Below, one piece after another: positions 1 through 8,617 of a DNA stretch of 64,000 bases. A model generated the notes under the pieces. That model searched no databases, was not told where the DNA came from, and worked only from the letters and a program-made list of their open reading frames with translations. The stretch comes from Diacronema lutheri (lineage: Eukaryota > Haptophyta > Pavlovophyceae > Pavlovales > Pavlovaceae): assembly GCA_019448385.1 (NCBI GenBank), contig JAGTXO010000002.1:1116001-1180000 (forward strand), in the 5' to 3' direction. The position numbers and the translations under genes are program-made. How positions within the stretch are numbered: position 1 is the stretch's first letter; each line of letters starts with the position of its first letter.

Positions 1-1225
1 GCTGGCGCGCCCGGTTTGGACGCGCTGCTGCGCGCGACCGCGTGGACGAGCGCGCGCAGCGTGTCCGCGCGCAGGACTTCTGGAATGATCGTCAGCACGA
101 GGTCTTGCGACGAAACTGACTGGGACGACGTGGAGCGCGCGCGCGCGGCGATGCGCGTCATAAGAGCGCGGCGCGGCGCGCGGCCTCAGCGACAGCGCAA
201 GGCCACGAGCGCGCGCGCAGCTGATCCCCCTGCACGTGTGCATGACGTGCCGCGCGGCCGCGTGTCGCCGTCAGGGTTAGCGCGCGCGCGCGCAGCGCAT
301 GCACCTCGGCGAGAAAGCTGCTGAGCAGAGCGTGGCTCTCGGCGCGCGGCAGCGTCGCGAGGAGCGCGTGCGTGCACACGTTGGCCTGCGCGCGCTGCAG
401 CTTGGTCGCGATGAGCACGTGCAGCAGCCGCACGCGCTCCTCGTCGTTGAGCCGGTTGTACGAGTCGAGGGCGAGATGGAGGCCATCAGATTCGTAACGC
501 ATGCGGGCGCGCAGCTGCCGGAGGAGGGCGCCTTTTCGCGCCTCGTGCTCGTCGTCGAACGAGAGCGCGTTGAGCTGCGCGATGCGCTGCGCGGCTGACA
601 CGTCAGTCGCCGACAGATCCTCCCGCAGCCGGCGCACCGCCGACTCGAGCTGCCCAATCCTCTCCACCGACATGCGAACGAGGCGCGCATACGCGCGCCG
701 GACGAAGCCGAGCAGCTGCCCACGCTCAGAGCACTGCACCCACACCTGCCGGACAAGCTCGGAAAGGACGAGGTCGTAGATCTCGAGCTGATGCACCGTC
801 TCCGTAATCGGCATGCGCGCGAGCATATGCTCGAGCACATGCGCGAGCTGCAGTACCTCGGCGCGCGACGACGGCGACATCGACGGAAAAACTCGGTATC
901 GAAGATGCGGCATCGGCTGGCCGGCGGCGAGTGTGGCCGCATTGTTGAGGTTGAACGCGCGCTTGTCGCGCTGCGCCGCATAGATGTGCCACTCGTCCGG
1001 CAGCTCGGACGACGGCACGGGCATCGGCATGGCGCGGTCGAGCGTTGCAGCCAGCAGCGACGGCGAGCGCGACGGGTCGCCATCGCGGCTCACAATAGGC
1101 GACAGCTGCTGCTGGCGGGATGCAGCGGGCGCCGGGAGGTAAGAGACCGGGATCCGTTGGGTATCGTCGCGGAAGCTCTCCTTGTCAATGAGCAATCCGC
1201 GGCGGATGATGTAGCGCGGGGCCAT
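1..1225 (-). CDS. Axonemal dynein light-chain domain protein (partial at left edge)
   Basis: The start is ATG at 1225. Around residues 150-185 the sequence [14 protein letters not shown], then [10 protein letters not shown], matches the axonemal dynein light-chain family (p28/DNALI1, also the AXDND1 domain), whose consensus is a Leu-Ile-Arg-Gln-Val segment followed by Cys-Ala-Glu-Arg-Gly. A helical coiled-coil-like stretch follows. In that family the protein joins inner-arm dyneins in the flagellar axoneme. Exon 1 probably ends at 305 (donor GTGCATGC). A phase-0 acceptor at 120 would open a second exon starting [15 protein letters not shown], which runs off the window. If that intron is wrong, the frame simply ends at 158. 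The N-terminal 75 residues are not recognised. It is divergently paired with the GCN5 gene, 61 bp away. I am fairly sure of the family and unsure of the exact member and C-terminus. Confidence 0.65.
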
Positions 1226-1286
1226 CGTGACTGTTACAAACCTCTTCGGCCCCGCGTTTCAATTTTCCGAGCTTTGGGCGGCAAAG
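1226..1286. promoter_or_regulatory. Shared divergent promoter region, dynein light chain / GCN5
   Basis: Only 61 bp separate the two opposed start codons, so the genes must share regulatory DNA or have transcripts that overlap in their leaders. The stretch is less GC-rich than its flanks (GTTACAAACC, CAATTTTCCGAG). No TATA box is seen. Confidence 0.4.
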
Positions 1287-2778
1287 ATGGAGGTCGCAGA
1301 TGGGGAGGAGGATGTGAAAATGGAGGACGCTGGCGCGGGCGGCGATGCAGGCGTGGAGAAGCAGACGCCGGCCAAGGCGGAGCGTCAGACGCCACTCATG
1401 CGCCAGCGCGAAGTCATGGTGCGCGCGCGCCGGTGGCGATCCGCCCGCGCGCAGCGGCGCGCGCGCCGGCTCACGCGACTTGCCGACCGCGAGGCTCGCA
1501 GGAGAAGGAGCGGTCTGGCGAGCTGCGCTTCGAGACGATTACAAACGACGGTAAGGACGACACCATGGTGCAGCTCATCGCCCTCAAGAACATCTTTGCC
1601 AAGCAGCTGCCAAAGATGCCCAAGGAGTACATCGTCCGCCTCGTGCTCGACCGGTGCGTCGTCCATGCGTGCGCGCTGGCTGCCCTCGGGCGCGCCGCGC
1701 ATGCAACGCCGCCCCCGCCGCGCCGCCGCTGCCGCTGCCCACCCCTTGCTTTCGCGGCAGCAACCACTATTCTCTCGTGTGCGTCACGGACGGCGAGGTG
1801 GTCGGCGGCATCTGCTACCGGCCGCATTTCACGCAAGGCTTTGCAGAGATTGCCTTCTGCGCGGTCACGGCGTCGCGGCAGGTGAAGGGCTTTGGCACGC
1901 GGATGATGAACCAGCTCAAGCAGGTGGTGAAGAAGGACGGCATAGAGTACTTCCTCACCTACGCGGACAATTACGCGATCGGCTACTTCAAGAAGCAGGG
2001 CTTCAACCGGCAGGTCACGATGAAGCGCGAGCGCTGGGCCGGCTTCATCAAGGATTACGACGGCGGCACGCTGATGGAATGCCCGCTCTCCGAGTACGTC
2101 GACTACACCGACTTGCCCAAGATGATCGAGGAGCAGCGCGCCGCGCTCATCGCGCTGATCGCCGAGCGGCAGCGGCCGTTCGAGCGCGCAGTCCATCCGC
2201 CCCTCGCCGAGCGACTCAACTTTCCGCTCGACGAGCACGGCGACGTCATCGGCTCGCGTGTCTCGATCACGACGGCGGAGCAGATCCCCGGCCTCGTCGA
2301 CGCGGGCGTCAACCTGCCGCGCTACGAGTATCGCGTGGACGGCAAGCCGAGCACGCTCGGCGCCATCCTGGAGCATGTGCTCGCGCCCCTCGTCAAGCAC
2401 GAGAGCGCGTGGCCCTTCCTCGCGCCGGTCGACGTGAGCGAGGCGGCGGACTACTACGAGGTGATTGCGCAGCCGATGGACTTTGCTACAGTTCAGCGCC
2501 GAGTCAACATCGGTGCGCCGCCGCGGAGCGCCGGCCGCCGCGCCGGCCGCACGCGCGCGGACCGTGCGCGCGCTAACGTGTTGGCGAGCGCCCGCCGCCT
2601 CGCCTTCGCAGGCTACTACAGGACGTTGCGCCTCTTCGTCGCGGACGTGCGTCGCATCATCTCCAACTGCCTCGCGTACAACGGCGAGGACAACGTGTAC
2701 GGGCAGTGCGCTCGTGTCGTCGAAAGCGAGCTCGACAAGGGCCTCGCCACCGTGCGCGAGATTCTGCTCGCCGGGTGA
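1287..2778 (+). CDS. GCN5: GCN5-type histone acetyltransferase with bromodomain
   Basis: Four exons (1287-1418, 1502-1653, 1761-2512, 2612-2778) with canonical GT-AG introns and consistent phases give 400 residues. The acetyltransferase core shows FAEIAFCAV with the catalytic Glu, [14 protein letters not shown] (the Q/R-x-x-G-x-G acetyl-CoA loop), [18 protein letters not shown] and [12 protein letters not shown], all diagnostic of GCN5/PCAF. The C-terminal bromodomain shows [11 protein letters not shown] and the acetyl-lysine-binding Asn in [10 protein letters not shown]. The length is close to yeast Gcn5 (439), and there is no long PCAF N-terminal domain. The expected role is the SAGA-type nuclear coactivator that acetylates histone H3 tails. 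The first ATG in frame was chosen as start; the N-terminal 45 residues are acidic and lysine-rich. It converges on the USP12/46 gene with 72 bp between the stops. Confidence 0.95.
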
Positions 2779-2850
2779 CATCCCATCTGACGTGAACGTT
2801 GGCCTTGACGCGCGAGAGAGTGAGCATTCAGTCTCGCTCTCCTCCCCACG

Positions 2851-4185
2851 TCAGGCGGGCGACGGCTTTGGCGTTGCGTGGCTGTTCGCCGAGCGCTGGC
2901 GCTCGGGTGTCGGCATGAGCGGCGAGAGCGGCGCGCCTCTCGCTTGGTAGAAGAGCAAGTACCCGACGTCGGTGTTCTGCGCGCCGTCCTGCGTCGTGCC
3001 GTAGCACGCGGCAATCGACTGCTCGTCAATCAGCTCGACCGTCTCGTCGTCGAAGAGCAGCCACCTGTTGTGCGCCTTCACGATCGAGACGTAGTGGCCA
3101 TGGTTGGGGCCTTGCCCAACGTGGATCACGACCGCGAAAAGATCGTACACGACGTCTGCGTCCTCGTCATCCGACTCAGCAGCGGCCTCCTCGCTGTGCG
3201 GCAACGATGGCGCCGCACCCGCCGGCTCGCCGCTGCCAACCCGCCCACCGCCCGCCGCTCCGTGGTGCGCCAGCCTGCCGGGCACGCGCAGCTCGTGCGG
3301 GAAGACGACTCTGTACGAGAGCTTCTTGTAACGGCCGAGCTGCTCAATGTATTTGAAGCGCTTGAGGTGCAGGGCGAGGACGGAGGGGAGGCGACGGATG
3401 CGCATCCGCTTCTGCGCCTCCTGCAGCGAGCAGCACGTGTCGCAGTAGTACTTGTCGCCGTCGCGCAGCGCCTCGACCGTCGAGAAGGAGCGCAGGCAGG
3501 CGGAGACTGACGAATTTTGCTCGATGTCGAGCGAGAGGTCGAGGAAGTCCTCGTCGCGCGTGGTGACGGTCTCGCAGGTGAGGCACTTGGTCTCGTTCGT
3601 CAACGTTCCCTCGAAGATCGCGTGCACCCACGTCTTCTGCCTTTGCCTGCGCGCGCCGTGCGCGTGGCCGCGCGCACCCGCATCCGCGTCCGCGTCGCGT
3701 GCGTCCGCGGCGGCTAGCGCGGCGGCGGCGGCGGGCCGGCCGGCAAGGTCGACGGCGCCGGGGCGCGCCTGCTCGCGCTCGCGCTCCTTCGTCCCGTCCA
3801 AAATCTCCGTCGCCTCGTTGAGCAAAAAGTTGAGGAACTCGTGCGCGTCCTGGTGCATGTTTGAGCGGAAGAGCTCGTTCTCCTCGCGCAGCTTGAGGAC
3901 AAACTTGCGGGGCCCGAGGATGCCGCAGCGGCGCTTCTGTGAGTATATGGTGAGGAAGAGGTCGCACAGGCAGTGCAACAGGTTGTCCGAACCCCGCTCA
4001 GTGCTCTGCGCGAACGCGATGCACGCGTCGCGGAACGGGTGGCAGTAGTAGAGCGCCTGCAGCACCGAGTTGCAGTAGCACGTGTTGCCAAAGTTCTCCA
4101 AACCGAAGAAGTGCTCATCGTCCGGGACAGACGTTCCCAGCGCCTTGTCCAGCCGGTTCGCCGACTTGGACGACGAGCTGCCCAT
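2851..4185 (-). CDS. USP46: USP12/USP46-family ubiquitin-specific protease
   Basis: A single exon of 444 residues from ATG 4185. The Cys box is FGLENFGNTCYCNSVLQALY, the QDAHEFLNFLLNE box follows, and the His box is GPNHGHYVSIVKAHNRW, with FDDETVE behind it. TWVHAIFEGTLTNETKCL, LDLSLDIEQN and LALHLKRFKYIEQL are near-identical to metazoan USP12/46 and fungal CreB/UBP9. The two CxxC zinc pairs (CLTC, CDTC) are present. An in-frame Ala/Asp/Arg-rich insert of about 55 residues lies before TWVH; it is low complexity and probably a surface loop. The N-terminus MGSSSSKS fits an N-myristoylation pattern, as does the MGANAS segment of human USP12. Family members remove ubiquitin when activated by WD-repeat partners WDR48/WDR20. 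The frame stays open further upstream, but that part overlaps the proteasome gene's first coding exons and lacks family similarity, so I start at MGSSSS. Confidence 0.94.
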   Translation of the reverse strand: MGSSSSKSANRLDKALGTSVPDDEHFFGLENFGNTCYCNSVLQALYYCHPFRDACIAFAQSTERGSDNLLHCLCDLFLTIYSQKRRCGILGPRKFVLKLREENELFRSNMHQDAHEFLNFLLNEATEILDGTKEREREQARPGAVDLAGRPAAAAALAAADARDADADAGARGHAHGARRQRQKTWVHAIFEGTLTNETKCLTCETVTTRDEDFLDLSLDIEQNSSVSACLRSFSTVEALRDGDKYYCDTCCSLQEAQKRMRIRRLPSVLALHLKRFKYIEQLGRYKKLSYRVVFPHELRVPGRLAHHGAAGGGRVGSGEPAGAAPSLPHSEEAAAESDDEDADVVYDLFAVVIHVGQGPNHGHYVSIVKAHNRWLLFDDETVELIDEQSIAACYGTTQDGAQNTDVGYLLFYQARGAPLSPLMPTPERQRSANSHATPKPSPA

Positions 4186-4308
4186 CACCCAGGACCAAAT
4201 GGCGCCGGCGGCCGGCCCTCCGATGCGGGAGGGTGCGATGGCGGCGGGCGCGCTCGTCCGGAAAATGCACGTCCGGCTTTTTCCGCGGCCTGCGCGCTCG
4301 AAGGCAGC
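4186..4308. promoter_or_regulatory. Shared divergent promoter region, USP12/46 and PSMB3
   Basis: 123 bp lie between the opposed starts of two ubiquitin-proteasome genes. It is GC-rich with GGCCGGCC-like blocks, and no TATA box is visible. Co-expression is plausible but inferred from position only. Confidence 0.35.
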
Positions 4309-5572
4309 ATGGTGACGCGCGCGGCGGAGCGGCAGCCGCCTGGACCGTGGGCCGCGCCTGACGCTCGGCGCCGCCGCCGCGCCGCGCGCCGCCGCCGCCG
4401 CGCAGAGCATCTCGCAGTACAATGGCTCGGCAATGATTGCCATGACGGGCAAGGGATGCGTCGGGATCGCAGCCGACCGCCGGTGCGGCGCTCCGCTACA
4501 CGGCCGCCGCCACCGCCATGCGCGCGCCGTGCGTGTAGCGCGCCGCGACGCGCCGCGGCCGATCCGCCCGCCTTTCCTATGGCGCTCGTATGCGCACGCG
4601 TGCGCAGCCTCGGCATCCGCAACATGACCAAGGCGTGCGACTTCAAAAAGGTCTTCCAGGTGAACGACAAGATCCTGGTTGGCTTCTCCGGGCTTGCGAC
4701 CGACTTGCAGACGCTCGAGCAGCGGCTGCGCATGCGGTGCAACATGTACAAGCTGCGCGAGGAGCGCGAGATCTCCATCGAGGCGTTCGGCAATCTCGTT
4801 GCCTCCATGCAGTACGAGAAGCGGTGAGGGCGCTGCGCCGCGCGCGCGCGCGAGGCGACGCGGCCCGGCGGTGCGGACCGCCGAAAACGCGCGCCCGCGC
4901 GCCGCGGCGCGCGCGTCACGAGAGCGTCGCGTTTCCTCGCCGTCACCGCACGGCCGTCTCGCGCTCGCCGCTGCTGCACGCCCGCCCTCACCGCTGCCGT
5001 GCCCTCCCCCACCTGCATCTCCGCGGCGCGGCGAGCACAGGTTTGGGTATTATTTCGTCGAGCCGGTGATCGCAGGGCTCAAGGCGGACAACAGCCCGTA
5101 CCTCATGTCGTCCGACATTATCGGCGCGCAGTGCTTCAAGGACGACTTCGTCGTGGCGGGCGACACAGCCGAGACGCTCTTCGGCATGTGTGAGAGCGTG
5201 TACAGGTGGGTGCGGATGCAAGTGTGCAAGACGACGTTGCGCGGCGCCGCGCGCGGCCGCGTCGCCGCGTAACGCTGACGCGCGCGCGCTCCTGCCCGCC
5301 GCGGCGCTGCTCCAGACCGGACCTTGGACCTGAGGAACTTTTCGAGGTGCTTTCCCAGTGTCTGCTCTCGGGCGTCGACCGCGATTGCCTCGCCGGCTGG
5401 GGCGCGACGGTGTACATCATGTGCGCGCTGCTGCCGCTGTGCCGTCGCTGCGCGCGCGCACACACGCCGCCCGGCCGCGCTAACGGTCCGCTGTCGTGCG
5501 TTGTGGTGCGCGCGCGCGCGCAGGACGCCGGAGGGGGTGCGCGAGACGCACCTGAAGGGCCGGATGGACTAG
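4309..5572 (+). CDS. PSMB3: 20S proteasome subunit beta-3
   Basis: The model has six exons: 4309-4311, 4406-4482, 4608-4823, 5041-5205, 5316-5420 and 5524-5572. It gives 204 residues against 205 in human. The protein reads SISQYNGSAMIAMTGKGC at the start, then GFSGLATDLQTLEQRL, YYFVEPVIAGL, FKDDFVVAGDTAETLFGMCE, LLSGVDRDCLAGWGATVYI and a C-terminus LKGRMD, which tracks human beta-3 along its length. Beta-3 is one of the non-catalytic beta subunits, and the N-terminal catalytic Thr is indeed absent. The first exon is only the ATG, followed by GTGACGCG; all remaining phases agree. If that mini-exon is wrong, the true start is not visible, because the second exon carries no suitable Met at the right place. 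The Fanzor element begins 152 bp after the stop. Confidence 0.93.
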
Positions 5573-5586
5573 TGGGCCGAGCAAAG

Positions 5587-5607
5587 CAGCACACCCGTGG
5601 TGTGCTG
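5587..5607 (+). other. Perfect stem-loop just after PSMB3
   Basis: CAGCACACC, then CGT, then GGTGTGCTG form a 9-bp perfect stem with a 3-base loop, 15 bp after the proteasome stop codon. It could be a 3'-end processing or stability element. Its role is unknown. Confidence 0.4.
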
Positions 5608-5723
5608 GTGAGTCAGCGGTCTTGGGCTCTCGGCAGACGGGGGAAGCCTCACAGTGATTCGGACCTCGGAGATCGGACCCTGCTTGTGATCCGGAGCTCA
5701 TCTCGCCTTGGCTTTCGAACGTA

Positions 5724-6128
5724 GTATAGATGGTCAAGCCAAATCCGATCAGGGGCACGATCGCGCCCCGAGTGCAGCGCGGGCCGTTCGGAAGGACGTC
5801 CTTGTGAGGGAGCTCTTCGCGTTTGGCGAGCGGGGGAGCACGACGCGCAGCGTTGCTGCGGCGGCGTGCGGGCGGCGAGCAGCGGTCGGGCTGCTCGCGA
5901 CGAGGCCGGAGCAGACGGCGCCGTGGCCGCCGGCGCAGGTGACGCGCGCCGACGAGCCGTAGCGAGCGTCCGTGATCCGCACGGCGGTTGGAGCGGGCCG
6001 GCTGGTGCGGCGCGCTCGGCCACGGGTGGCGGCGTGCACGGTCGTGCCGCGCGCGGCACGCGTCGCCAGCCGCGCGCGACCTGGGCAGAGCCCGCAAAGC
6101 GTCGACCGCTGCGCGGCTCGGCCGTGCG
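5724..6128 (-). ncRNA. Candidate Fanzor guide-RNA (omega/fRNA) region, copy 1
   Basis: 405 bp of non-coding sequence lie between the Fanzor stop codon and the element's 3' border and are conserved in both copies. In TnpB and Fanzor systems the guide RNA scaffold is encoded here, runs to the element end, and takes its guide from the adjoining host DNA. A GC-rich near-palindrome lies close to the border. If the rule holds, the first 20 guide bases of this copy would be TACGTTCGAAAGCCAAGGCG. Position and conservation are seen; the RNA itself is inferred. Confidence 0.4.
5752..5769. repeat. 18-bp near-perfect palindrome near the element end
   Basis: GGGGCACGATCGCGCCCC pairs with itself except for one A/C mismatch on each side. 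It sits 28 bp inside the 3' border and recurs at 61091-61108. It could be the terminal hairpin of the guide RNA or a transposition end signal; Helitrons also have a GC hairpin near the 3' end, but the CTRR terminus of that class is not present. Confidence 0.6.
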
Positions 6129-8617
6129 TCAACGCCGGCCGCGCTTCGGCCCGCGCGCGCTGCCGCCGCCGGCACTGGCGCTGGCAGCTCCGCGGGCGGG
6201 GGTGCGGGCGCGAGAGCCGCCGCCGCCACCGCCGCCGCGCCCGCCGCCGTCGTCGCCACCGCCGTCGCCGCCGCCGCCTCCCCCGCCGTCATCGTCGTCG
6301 TCGCCGCCGCCGCCTCCGTCGCCGTCGCCGTCGCCGTCGCCCTCGCCGCCGCCGCCGTCGCCGCTGCCATCGTCGTCGTCGTCGTCGTCGCCCTCGTCGT
6401 CGCCCTCGTCGTCGCCGTCGCACTCGTCGTCGCAGTCGTCGCCCTCGCCGTGCACCATGCGCTCCTCACGCTCCCACACCTCGCCGCGCGCCCACCAGGC
6501 GAGCACGAGGGCAAAGCGCTCAGGCGTCGACGTGGTGTCGCGCCCGGCCGCGTGCGCCGCCATGTCGTGCACGTCGTAGAAGATGTTGCGCGCGGCGTTG
6601 TAGTCGCGGTGCACGGGCTTCTTGCCGCCGTTGCACGCCGGGCAGATGACGAGCGCGTGCACCGTGCGCGTGCCGCCCTTTGCCACGGGCAGGCGCGGGT
6701 TCTGCGCGAGCTCCGCGCCGCAGCGCTGCAGCCTGCCGCCCTTGGCGAGCCGCGGCATCGAGCAGTGCATCGACGTGTACGGCTCGGGCACGAAGACGGC
6801 CGCGACGCCGCGCCGCCGCAGCTCGCGCAGCAGCCCCACCTGGAAGGCGGGCGGCGCGCCCTTGGGCTGCGCGCCCTTGTGGTCGCGCAGCCACTTGCCC
6901 ACGCACACGAGCAGCCGGTCGCGCGTCACGCCGTCGACACAGTGCGCCGCGATGAGCGCCTCGGCGACGCGCGCCGCGTTGGACCGCCCGCCGCTGTCGC
7001 GCCGCCAGCGCTCCTTCCGGCGCGCCGGCGCGTCGTACACGTGCTCGGCGGCGCGCTCGCGCACCCGCGCGCTCTCGCGGTGGAAGGCGATGTATTTGCC
7101 CGCGTCGAGCACCTTGGCGCTGTGCGCCTCGCCAAGCCGCGCCTCGTCCGCCTCCACGCTGAACTCCTCGCCGCGCCCGTCGGTGCGCACGCGCCGCCGC
7201 GCCGCGTTGGTCTTGGCCGTCTCGCGCGCAAAGCCCGCGGCGCGCGCGCGCGCGCGCTGCGTGAACTGCCGCCAGACGGCCGCCCGCCCGACGTGCGCAG
7301 AGTAGGTGGTGATGTTGCCCATGTTCGGGTCGGCCGCGACGACGACCGCCGCCTCGACGTCGATCGCCCGCCGCAGCTCGGAGCCGAGCGCGACGGCGAT
7401 GCGCCCGTCCGGCCGGCGCCAGCGGTGCAGGACGCCCGAGCCGCCGGCCGGCGCCTGCGCCTTCGGCACGAGGACGGTCCCGACGGCGTGCACGGCGACG
7501 CCATCTGTCACCACCGACTTGACGGGCTGCCGGCCCGGGAGCGGCACGCGCGGCAGCGGCGCGAGGCCAACCCACGAGCGCCGCGCGTGCCACGGCAGAT
7601 CGGCCGGCGGCCGCTCGCGCCCGGCGTAGTCGAAGACGCGGTTGGAGATGTCGAAGCGCGTCGCAAAGACCGCGTACCTGACGCGCACGTCCGACATCGG
7701 CGGGGTGTTGCCGTTTGTGCCTGTCCACTTGATCGGCTCGCCATCGTGGTCGCGCAGGTCCAGCGCCTTGAGCCGCGCGCGCAGCTCCTTGCGCTCGTCA
7801 TCCGAAAGCGTCACCCAGATGGCGCTCGCGGCGAGGCGCACGTTGCGCGGCACCTGCGCGCAGCGCGCGGCGCGCGAGCGCGCGGGCGCGTGACCAACCT
7901 GGCCGCGGGGCGGCGCGCACGGCGGCGGCGCGCGCGCTTGGGCGCTCGGCGGCGGCAGCGGCAGCCACGCCTCGCGCGCACATTGTGCGTGCGCAGCGGC
8001 GCCACATTGTACCGCGGCGGCCGTCCGGTCAGCTGCGTGTGGATGTGCGCGAGCCGGCAGAGCAGCGCCTGCCCCTCGGCCACGTGCTGCAGGGTGCGGA
8101 TCTGCACGAGGAAGTAGCGCGTCGTGTGCCGGTCGTAGTTCCACCTTTTCGTGGGCGTGCACTTGTAGTCGATCTTGTGGAGGACCATGTCGGGCAGGTG
8201 GCGGTCGAGCGCGGCGGGGCAGCCGACGCGCGCGCCCTCCACGTCGCCGCGCAGCAGCCGCTCGCACAGCTCGCGCACGCGCGCGTTTCGCTGCATCTCG
8301 GGCAGCGCGACGAGCGCCTGGTCGCGCTCGACTGCCGCGCGGACGACGTCGCGGAGCAGCCCGTTCACGACGCGCGATGGGTGCATCAGGCACGCGGTGG
8401 ACACCTGCGTCGCCTCCGCCTCGAGGATCTCCGTGAGGCCCACCGCGCAGACGGGCTGGACGCCCTCGGCCATCTCGCCGACGGCGCGCGCCGTCGCCGC
8501 CTTGGTCTGCGCGGCGGCTTGCTCGGCGGGCTTGCCTCGGGGCGCTGCACCGTACGTGCTCTCGTCCTTGTGCCAGCCGATGGCCGAGAAGATCGCACGG
8601 ACGGATCCCTTGTCCAT
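6129..8617 (-). CDS. Fanzor (eukaryotic TnpB-like) RNA-guided nuclease, copy 1
   Basis: Two exons, 8617-7982 and 7853-6129, joined by a 128-nt phase-0 intron (donor GTGCGCGCG, acceptor CTGCGCGCAG), give 786 residues if translation starts at MDKGSVRAIF. The RuvC-I Asp is D387 in VVVAADPNMGN, the RuvC-II Glu is E569 in VFVPEPYTSMHC, and the RuvC-III Asp is D629 in VHRDYNAARNIF. This is the TnpB/Fanzor order, with the zinc-ribbon cysteines (MHC, RCG, CPAC) between Glu and the last Asp. The N-terminal 350 residues should hold the wedge/REC parts. After the nuclease comes an Asp/Gly-rich tail of about 100 residues ending GPKRGRR, which could be a nuclear signal. In family members this enzyme cuts DNA matched by its guide RNA. 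The same frame is open for thousands of codons upstream, so it may instead be the C-terminal part of the giant protein. Confidence 0.85.
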
